64,000 nt of DNA from Nyssa sinensis. Taxonomy: Eukaryota; Streptophyta; Magnoliopsida; Cornales; Nyssaceae. The notes under the pieces are model-generated. The model was not told the origin of the DNA and searched no databases. It saw only the letters and a program-made list of their open reading frames with translations. The stretch covers positions 26,369,807 to 26,433,806 of the forward strand of contig CM018035.1 of assembly GCA_008638375.1 (NCBI GenBank). Direction: 5' to 3'. Every line of letters begins with the position of its first letter. The first letter of the stretch is position 1. The translations under genes were made by a program, and so were the position numbers. Shown here in pieces: positions 56,388 through 64,000 of the stretch.

Positions 56388-59151
56388 TAAATTTAAAACT
56401 AAATTGGTCTTGTTTGGGTACGGGAAGAAGAAATAGAAATCAGGAATAAGGCTGCCCTAAACACAGATAAGACTAAACAGTAGGGATATTTTATTCCGGT
56501 TCACTATAGCTATGTAAACCGGCTGGTTCATGGGATTCCTAAACCGGTCTAGGGTTTTATGGTGTAAACCCACTGGTTCACTGATTTTATTTAAATTAAA
56601 TAAACCAAAACTTTGGTTATTTACGATTTGACCCCAAGGCTATGAGAAATTCTGTTCTGGCCCAATTTTTTAGAATTCAATTCAAATACACCATTAGGAA
56701 AAATAATTAAATAATTAAAAATTAATTTAATTATTTTATAAATAGGGTAAAATGACTATTTTACCCCTGGGCCATAAATGAAGCAAATAAAGTCCAAATT
56801 GAGATCCAGAAAAGGCTATCTTAACATTCTTTGGGCGTTTTGGACACAATGAAAATGTTAGATTGGACATCCGGGGACTGCGGGATAGTCCCATCATGAA
56901 ATGTAAAATTACCAAAATGCCCTAAAGCAATACGAAGCCCAAATGAAGTCCAAATTGAACATGTGAATAATGTATTTTAACTATTATGGATATTCTGAGA
57001 CTAATGGTGAGGTCCGTTTTGTGAGGCGGGATCCCAAAAAATAAAGACACGTAAAGGGGGTGAAATGACCAAATTACCCCTAGTACCCCTAAAGCCAAAT
57101 TGAAACCAGAGAGGGTCTAAATTGACTTTCTTCGACGTTCTGAACTCAATGGTAAAGCTTATCCAACCAAAAGAAATGTCTAAAATAAAAAAGACATAAA
57201 ATTTGATGAATAGCATCAGTTAGGTGGCTATGAACTAAAACATTGCCGAAGTACTAAACTGAGGCTCGTATGTTAAAACAAAATACGAGGGGATTCGACA
57301 CGTAAACATGTGAAGTAAATAAATTTAATTTAAAGTTAATGGAGCTACCAGAAGAGTATAGTTAAAATGAAATAAATTCCTAATACATTAAATTGTGTTT
57401 TAGGTTAAATTTCTACTAGTTCCAAATGGATAAGAAACAACGAGATTTTATGAACGAGCTGCTTTGGCAACTCAAGGTGATCCAAAAGCATATCCGGATC
57501 ACTATTACAAATGAAGTCATCTCGGTCAGACCCTTCATTTACAAAACCCTTTCACTTCCAATGACCCGAGCCGCTCTAAAAGCAGCAAAATGGAAACATG
57601 TTGACGAAAAACTTAAAGAAAAGGAGGAAGAACGGGAAAACAATGAAACCTTGGCGGAAATGCGCCGCAGGTAATATTTATTATCATTAAATACATGAAT
57701 GACTAGACTGTGATACGGCTATAAGTTAGATTGATTTAAGGAATTAGACTTGCACAGTCTAGACATAAGTAAGATCACGATATGATTAAAATGCATGTGG
57801 AGTTTATGAATTTTCATAAATTATTTTAGGATAAGGAGGGAGACAGGAAAAGGCAAAGCACCTCTGTAGGGCCAACCTAAAGGCATAAGGTGAGTAACCC
57901 TGTGTTTGAAGTGGAGATTTAACTCCATGGATTTGAATGATGTTTAAGTTCAAGTTATGCAAAGTATTTGAATATCAAATTCAGTCTTTACACGATTACT
58001 ATTTTAAAGTATTTCTGACCTCAAAAACTCTATTGTGACATGCTCAGTAAATAGTTTCTATTACAGTTCTCTTTTAAAATATGTTTCAGCATGTCTAAGT
58101 TTAAAACGCCAAGTCTTGTGAAATTATTCTGAATTTGTTTATATCAAGTGTTTACAGGATTTATTATGAAATTATGTACATCATGTTTTAAATACTCATA
58201 CAAGGCATCTATTTAAAGAAGCCAAGTATTAAATGTATTTAAATGTAAGAAAAGCTGTGCATAAGCACCACGAATTTTATGGGTTTTTCGGAATTAAAAT
58301 AATCTGAAATCTGACAGGATTTTGGGTTGTACAGAACTTAATTTACTGTCAAATGCCAGGTAGCAGGATCTAATCCCCCAAGCATAAGATATCTTCACGT
58401 AAAGTAAAGTGGGAATCTGGTTCGAAACAGATTCTATTAATGAAAAGTGATAAGATGTTATGTTGAAAATGGAAGTAGGTTTTACCCTCATTTTCACAGT
58501 ACATATTTATGTGTTTTAAAGTTTATATACTTTATTGACGAAGTACGAATTTAGCTTGAATACTTTAAATGTTCGAAGCTATTGTTTTACGAAATGAATA
58601 TATTCTATGTTCAAGTATACGAGCAATTGGTAGTGATTGTTTTATAAACTCTCATGTACTAAACCACTGCCAATTGAAACCCCATGACAAATGTTGGAAT
58701 TACTCACAAGCTTAGATTAGCTTACCCGAATTTTATTCGGACCCCCTTTCAGATGATTAGCGGCAGTCTTGATTAGAGGACGATGATGATGAATCTGCCA
58801 TTTTTGGAAGTTATGTTCAAGTAGTACATTTTGTATTAGTAAGAAGGTACACAGATATGTATAAGCCCCACGGGGTAACTAAACATGTATTGAATTATAA
58901 AGTCTTTAAGTTTTTATTTATGCTCTAAATGTTAAATCATGTGTACCAATGTAAAGAGCGGCAGTACCTGACGGATGTGCAAAATTTTAAAATAAGAAAA
59001 GAAAAAGAAAAAGTTTTTCACGCTTCCGCAAACACATGTTGCACTGCCATCCAATACCGCTGCTTATGTGAGCCTTCGCCCTAAGGTCCTCGGACTTGAG
59101 GGTGGCAGTCGCGATGCGAGATCCGCACAGGGTGGGTTTCGGGTCATGACA
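56388..59151 (+). mobile_element. 5'-truncated Tekay-type LTR fragment
   Basis: It starts inside an LTR ('ttttaaatttaaaactaaattgg...tgtttggg', matching ~53706 of the solo LTR). It continues through modules with 'aaaatgccc' and 'ggtgaggtccgttttgtgaggcgg' (57005-57030) and a candidate acceptor CCCCTTTCAG (58743-58752), and ends GGGTTTCGGGTCATGACA. The first ~1.2 kb of the LTR is missing and no target duplication is seen. The 57426-57674 reading frame (a Lys/Glu-rich stretch) falls within it and is unassigned. Confidence 0.75.
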
Positions 59152-59399
59152 TGTTCTATTTTCTTCCCAGATTATCATCACACAATTATTTACAAGCTTT
59201 ATCAACCTCTACAAAAAATCCAGAATTCGAAATTCAAAAATTCTAAAGCTTACCTTAGTCGCGCAGCATTTCCTTCTCCTTCTCCTTCTCCTTTTCTCAT
59301 CCTCTTTTCTCCTTCTTTCTTTCTTAAGCATGCAAAGCATGCCTCTATATATAGCCAAAACAATTTTACCGCACCTTCACTCTCTCCCTTGCCATTTCT

Positions 59400-59436
<37 letters not shown>

Positions 59437-59825
59437 TTCTTTGACTTTTCCTTTTCTAGTTAATTTCTAAATTCGTAACCCCCTCCGCTTATTTATATAT
59501 AAAACACACACTCTCTCACACACATATATATGTATGTATACGGTCATATATATATATATATATATCTACATATATATTTAATAATTCATTACATATATCT
59601 ACATATATGTATACATACCCATATATGTATACATATACGTATACATACACATACATGTACTTCGATGCTCGCTAATGGCTTGCTCAGGTATCGCCCAGGC
59701 ATTGTCTGTACATTAGAGATTGATCACATGCTAAAACCAGTCAATTCATTTAATATTACAAAACAAACTCTAACAGTTTGGGTTTACAGTGTTTGCTCAG
59801 TTACATTTTGGGTCGGGGCATTACA
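59152..59825 (-). mobile_element. Inverted 5' portion of a Tekay-type LTR
   Basis: On the minus strand it starts TGTAATGCCCCGACCC (from 59825). It then has TA-rich repeats and a GA-rich leader (CT-rich on plus, 59270-59450), with a TATA-like CTATATATAG at ~59345. A candidate donor TAAG|GTAAGC is at 59252. The order matches the first ~700 bp of the other Tekay-type LTRs. It abuts the 3' end of a plus-strand LTR at 59151. Confidence 0.65.
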
Positions 59826-59836
59826 AGAGTAGTTAA

Positions 59837-60407
59837 TGAATCATAAAATGACAGCCCAACCCAAACTTGACACGTGTTTGAGCTCTTTTATGTGCAGGTT
59901 AGGAAGTGATAAAGTTATTCAGATCTGACAGGCGCTCCATGATCAGAAGGGCACGGACCTTCCCTACCAAGCAGCGAGCTCGGAGTATGAGTTTAAAGAA
60001 TTACTGAGCTGATCACCACCTTGCACGCCTTACCGACCTCAAAACGAGGAAACAGAATGCGACATAGAAGCTGTCATTCTCAGATATATTTCGATTCCTA
60101 TTTTTACGGAGATTAGAGTTCAATACGGAAAATGCCTTCTTCAGATATCTTGGAATCCCGAACTTTATGACTCCAAATCCGAATCAACTTAGAAGACGAA
60201 CAGCCTATAAATACAACCCTAATGTGCGTTTTTCAATGAAAGTCAATTATTTACTTTCAAGCTCAGTCTTTTTTCTATTTTTTTTTACTGACTTTATCAT
60301 CGGAGCGGCTACCACCGGAGCCAACCCGGTGACCCTCTGATTTTTAGTCCTGAGTTCTTAACAGACGATGAAGAGCGGAAGCCCACTGATCAAAAAGTGC
60401 AACATCA
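59837..60407 (+). mobile_element. Diverged Tat-type LTR (third family member)
   Basis: It begins TGAATCATAAAATGACAG and ends GTGCAACATCA. It keeps the G-box GACACGTGT (59869-59877) and the GGAGCGGCTACCACCGGAGCC block (~60303), but is clearly diverged from elements A and B. It is not followed by a PBS, and its flanks (GTTAA, GTATA) do not match, so it is a solo LTR or a 3' LTR of a lost element. Confidence 0.78.
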
Positions 60408-60727
60408 GTATATATATAATATTGTATATGATGAAGATATCCTCTCTTTTTTTATTTTAATTTAAGTAGTCAATGTAATAAAAAATTGTATCTTCATCTT
60501 AATCTTATTTCTCAAATTTATTGAATATTATTACCCATCAAGTTAATTTGAATAAAATATTTTTACTATTATATAATAATAATTACAAAAGCAAAAAAAA
60601 AAATATTAAGTAAAATAATGTAAACGTAAATATTAAACAAATATAGCAAATAATGACCTTCACATGAAACCCCTAAATTTACATCATTTATGATTCTTGA
60701 ACTTAATTATATGGAACAAGATTCTGA

Positions 60728-60733
<6 letters not shown>

Positions 60734-60763
<30 letters not shown>
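60734..60763. repeat. (AT)n microsatellite
   Basis: About 15 AT units. Confidence 0.95.
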
Positions 60764-60770
<7 letters not shown>

Positions 60771-60985
60771 AACAAAAATGAATGTATACCTTTGCCACGT
60801 GAAATTTTTGCAAAATTTGTTTATATGCTATTAGCCATACAAGAGTTTTGATTATTTAGTTTTAACCCAAAAAAACTTAAAATTAAATAAATAAAAATAC
60901 ATGTACATTATATATGTGATGAATTATAATTATGACAAATAATCTCTCTTTTTTTTCAACGGAAGAATAAAATATTTTTTGAAAA

Positions 60986-61556
60986 GGTAAATTATATTGA
61001 CCTCCCCTAAGATTTATGACAATTACACTAACCTCTCCTGAGATTTTTGAACTTATACTGACCTCCCTTACTTTATAAAATAAAATACAAATACCTCATT
61101 TCAATCAATTTTTTCTTCAAAATGACAAAACTACCCCTTTCATATTATTTTTTCAATTTTTTAAACCTTGACCAATTTCTTTTTGATTTTTCAAATAAAT
61201 AGTGATAAAAATCTTAAATTTATTTTTATATAAAATAAAAATAATTTATTTACCTCAACTTTGTTTTTAAATAAAAAAAATTAAAAAAAAGGTTAGAATA
61301 AATTGGTCAAAATTGAAAAATTGCAAAAATAAATAAATAAAAAGGGCAGTTTCGTCATTTTGAAGAAAACAATTGAAAAGAGAGTGGTATTTGTATATTA
61401 TTTTATGAAGTAAGGGAGGTTAGTGCAATTTTAGGAATCTCATAAAAGTCAGTGTAATTTTAGAAACCTCATAAGAGGTCAGTGTAATTGTTATAAACTT
61501 GAGGAGAGATCAGTGTAATTATCATAAATTTGAGGAGACGTTAGTATAATTTGTCC
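60986..61556. mobile_element. Long-TIR MITE (571 bp)
   Basis: The left end GGTAAATTATATTGACC and the complement of the right end GGACAAATTATACTAACG are inverted copies. Similarity continues inward through 'tctcctgagatttatgacaattacactaacctc' for 65 bp or more. Each arm contains internal sub-repeats of a 'aattacactgacctctcctgag'-type unit. The flanks TTTTGAAAAG and ATTTTAAAAG could be a ~9-10 bp target duplication, which would fit Mutator-like elements. No coding capacity. Confidence 0.72.
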
Positions 61557-61583
61557 TATTTTAAAAGGAAAAAAAAAACAAGG

Positions 61584-62050
61584 TTACATTAATTGACATG
61601 AGAGTCTGAAGCTAACAAGGGATTCAACCAAAAAGGGGATCAATATTTCCCAAGCGTTTGACATGAGAAAAGCATAAATAGCCACATATCTTCGAAGCTG
61701 AAGAATATCCTGCACAATCACATCAAATCCCGGAGGAGGTAGAGTTTTAGTACACAGAATGTCAACTAAGATATTACTATATGTTTCCACTTCCGCTGCA
61801 TGAATTCCCATCTTCATACAAAACGAAAGACCATCTAATATGGCATATGCTTCCATTAGAAGGGTGTTGCCAACTTGTTGTCTACCCTAGGCAAATCCAC
61901 TCATAAATTCAGCATTATAATTTCGAACAGCTGCTCTAACACCACTTGAAAAAGAATCTTTCTTCCAAGAGCCATTCACATTGAGTTTAAAAAACAAGGG
62001 AGATGGAAGAGTCCAGTGAGAATATGACTGAGAAAAAAGAAAGGACTGCA
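61584..62050 (-). pseudogene. LINE RNase H-like domain remnant
   Basis: Minus-strand reading: WTLPSPLFFKLNVNGSWKKD, SFSSGVRAAVRNYNAEF, a stop where Gln is expected, then MEAYAILDGLSFCMKMGI, VETYSNILVDIL and ILQLRRYVAIYAF, then a frameshift. This is the RNase H (RVT_3) domain at the C-terminus of plant LINEs, with the motif 'LNVDGSWK..GAVVRN..AEAYAI' recognisable. It could derive from a LINE or a domesticated copy; the in-frame stop favours a relic. Confidence 0.72.
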
Positions 62051-62222
62051 TGAGGACCTTGGTTACTACAACATGTATTCAAATAAGATAAAATTTCTCA
62101 CCCGAATTTAGAGTAATATCCTTGTGCATGGTATATTTTGTTGGCGTGAGTTGTCAATGAAGAACCGTTTGGAGAAATTGTAGGATTAGTTTGAATTTGA
62201 AATCCTTTCTTTCAAGGGTCAA

Positions 62223-62302
62223 CCACGATATTAGCCATAGAAAGTGTATAGCCTAATATAGCCCACGATATTAGCCTTAGAAAGTGTACAGCCTAATATA
62301 GC
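62223..62302 (+). repeat. 40-bp tandem duplication upstream of the second Copia element's TATA
   Basis: CCACGATATTAGCCATAGAA starts the first copy at ~62223 and CCACGATATTAGCCTTAGAA the second at ~62263. Both continue to 'gcctaatatagc' with two differences. It lies about 30-100 bp before a CATATATATA box, inside the presumed LTR U3. Confidence 0.85.
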
Positions 62303-62462
62303 TTCCTAAACTTTCTCTTTGTTCATATATATAATTGTATTTGTTCCTGAAAAGAAATATGAAAAAAAAGACTCCTTTTTTGATATGGTATCAGAGCAAG
62401 ATCCTAGGATTTCTGCTACAACAAAACCTTGACCAAAAAAAACTCAGAACTAATCAAAAACT

Positions 62463-63560
62463 ATGGTGGAACCAACCGGTGTGGTGTAACAGTAGACACT
62501 CTACTGACTCCATCTTAGAAAATTTGACTGCAAGAATGACGGAAGTCTTGACCAAAAATCAGACCCAAATCCACACACCAAACTACGACTTTTCCATTGC
62601 ACAAATCGGCATTAAGTTGGATGGCACCAACTATGCCTTATGGTCCCAAGTTGTTGAGATATATCTCTCTAGCAAAGAAAAATTGGGGTATATCAATGGA
62701 GACTTTCCACAGCCTCAATCGACAGACCCGACTTTCCAAAAATGGAGAACCGAAAATGCATTTGTAAAGGGGTGGCTGATCATCTCTTTGGACCCTCCCT
62801 TGATCAGCAATTTCATTTGCTTTCTAGCTGCAAAAATGGTATGGGATTCTATTATTATGACTTATTTCGTTGGAACTTCCACCTCCTAAGTGTATGATCT
62901 AAAAAGATGAGTGGCTAGAATGAGACAAGCTGGAGGGTCCATTGAAAAATATTACAATGATCTTCAAGGCTTGCGGAGAGAAATCGATTTTCGTCGTCCT
63001 AACCCGATAGAAGGTGCTGTTGATATACAAAAATAAAATTCAAACCCGATAGAGTCTATATTTTTCTTGATGGAATGGATGATCAGTTGGATAAGATTCG
63101 GAGTGATGTGCTACAGTTATGACCCTTCCCTACGGTAGAACAAGCCTATGCTCACATTCGAAAGGAGGATATTAGGCAAGCGGTGATGATAACAAGCATG
63201 GAAACTACAACTGGCGTTGTTATGGCTTCTAGAGGAGTCAAGATGGGGCAACAATAGTCATCTTCACTTTAGATGTCCAAAAACTGGTCTCCCTCTACGG
63301 TTAGTGGAAAGTCAAATACAACCGTCAAGGCTTAGGTACAATCGGAAGGAGGGGGATGTATTCATTGTAGGAACATGAAGCATACCCGTGAAACTTGTTT
63401 TAAGTTACATGGGTACCTAGAATGGTGGAACGAAAACATCGTGAAGCTGCCTCTAATAAAGGCTCGGGTTGGGCTGTTTTGGTAAATGTAGAAACTCAGT
63501 TATCTTTCATTTCACAAGTAGAACCTTCAAATGATCCGACTACTCTCAATTATTAAGGTA
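62463..63560 (+). pseudogene. Copia element 2 gag remnant with zinc knuckle
   Basis: A possible ATG at 62463 is soon out of frame. The gag core is readable at 62580-62889: IGIKLDGTNYALWSQVVEIY, KEKLGYINGDFP, FVKGWLIISLDP. It continues in other frames (VYDLKR, MRQAGGSIEKYYNDLQGLRR, IFLDGMDDQLDKIRSDVL) to a CCHC knuckle CIHCRNMKHTRETC near 63361-63402. Stops and frameshifts after GTSTS and elsewhere inactivate it. Confidence 0.85.
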
Positions 63561-63589
63561 ACTATGGTTACACATTACTTAGTTCTAAC

Positions 63590-64000
63590 CAGGGCGATTA
63601 CAGTGGCTGGATAATTGACTCAGAGGCAATTGACCACATGACATTTAATTCAAATGACTTTATCCAGATCACTCAACCAAGATGAACTAGTATTGCTAAT
63701 GCTAATAGGGTTATATATCAAGTTACAGGGGCTAGAACTGTTGTTTTATCACCCTCACTCTTTTTATCTAATACTTTACTAGTTTTATCTCTCTCAAATA
63801 GATTGATGTTTGTAGGTCAAGTTACTGAGGAACTAAATTATGTTGCACTAATCTATCCTACCTTTTGTCTTCTTCAAGATATTCTTACCAAGGAGATCAT
63901 TAGGCGTGGTACTAAGAGGGGGGGTTGTATTACGTGGATGATTTCAGTCGTGGTAAAGCTAATAATATGCAACACACGACTAGTGTCAAGAAGAGACAAA
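63590..64000 (+). pseudogene. Copia element 2 protease / pre-integrase remnant
   Basis: GWIIDSEAIDHMTF (~63609-63650) is the Copia protease active site, with DSGA changed to DSEA (codon 63623-63625). A stop follows TQPR. Further on, CLLQDILTKEII and a GRGTKRGGLYY-like reading (frameshifted, ~63900-63940) mark the GAG-pre-integrase domain. It is cut by the window end. Confidence 0.85.

Larger units (their letters stand above)
62386..64000 (+). mobile_element. Ty1/Copia element 2, 5' part (runs off the window)
   Basis: PBS TGGTATCAGAGC is at 62386-62397. Gag, zinc knuckle and protease follow in order, and the sequence reaches the GAG-pre-integrase region at the window end. The LTR precedes the PBS, ending TTGATA at 62385, where CA is expected and TA is found. 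Its start is not defined; a TATA box lies at ~62326-62335. Confidence 0.85.

Noticed and set aside
57426..57674. 82-aa Lys/Glu-rich ORF
   Set aside because: Lies inside the truncated LTR 56388-59151; charged composition but no family, and no equivalent seen in the related LTR.
59837..60407. 3' LTR partner of Tat element B
   Set aside because: Too diverged from the LTR at 49849, and the flanking bases do not match ATATG; treated as a separate LTR.
1..64000. CRISPR array, operons, tRNA or rRNA genes
   Set aside because: Repeats present are microsatellites, LTRs and the 84-bp array; no spaced short direct repeats, and the tRNA-like boxes are SINE- or LTR-derived and degenerate.

Overview
This is nuclear DNA from a flowering plant, most likely a dicot. 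The evidence is the AT-rich sequence, spliceosomal introns, plant LTR-retrotransposon lineages (Tekay chromovirus, Tat with a second RNase H, Copia), tRNA-derived SINEs, and one intact host gene of a plant-specific C2-domain family. I see nothing bacterial, no rRNA or true tRNA gene, and no CRISPR array.

Host genes. The only intact gene I can support is a minus-strand C2-DOMAIN ABA-RELATED (CAR) type gene at 38276-47981. Three exons at 47832-47981, 44187-44282 and 38276-38566 join in phase to 178 codons. Its two introns (3549 and 5620 bp) are filled with transposon debris. About 0.9 kb upstream lies a single well-preserved, splice-flanked exon of a TBCC-domain protein (48849-48953), with no other exon recognised around it.

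Layout. 1-2431: minus-strand Copia relic with pol, PBS and one LTR, carrying a Tekay LTR piece. 4035-8451: 4.4-kb solo LTR with a perfect 5-bp target duplication. 8.5-13.7 kb: a LINE 3' end, microsatellites and a TRIM-like element. 13762-27029: a solo Copia LTR split by a complete but dead 12.06-kb Tekay element (14488-26547). 27656-36835: a complete but dead Tat element with both LTRs, dual RNase H, an 84-bp tandem array and an antisense ORF. 37.6-38.0 kb: a LINE 3' end. 38.3-48.2 kb: the CAR gene, with two SINEs, a chromovirus-like element, an RTE LINE and a Copia LTR in its introns. 49849-56387: a second Tat element, split in its protease by a solo Tekay-type LTR (52505-55522) and truncated in RT. 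56388-59825: two Tekay-type LTR fragments joined in opposite orientation. 59837-60407: a further Tat LTR. 60986-61556: a long inverted-repeat MITE. 61584-62050: a LINE RNase H relic. 62386-64000: a plus-strand Copia element running off the end.

How it fits together. The window is a stack of nested insertions, and eight insertion events can be ordered or bounded from target-site duplications. All autonomous elements are inactivated, and many key catalytic codons carry the same change (Asp GAY to Asn AAY, a G to A change), as expected for long-term deamination of methylated cytosine. The most interesting non-gene structures are in the Tekay-type LTRs. They share a repeated palindrome whose two arms co-vary (GGACCC/GGGTCC, GGACTC/GAGTCC, GACTT/AAGTC). 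Every complete copy also has a donor/acceptor pair that could define a long leader intron inside the LTR. The main Tekay LTRs also carry antisense tRNA-like A and B boxes.
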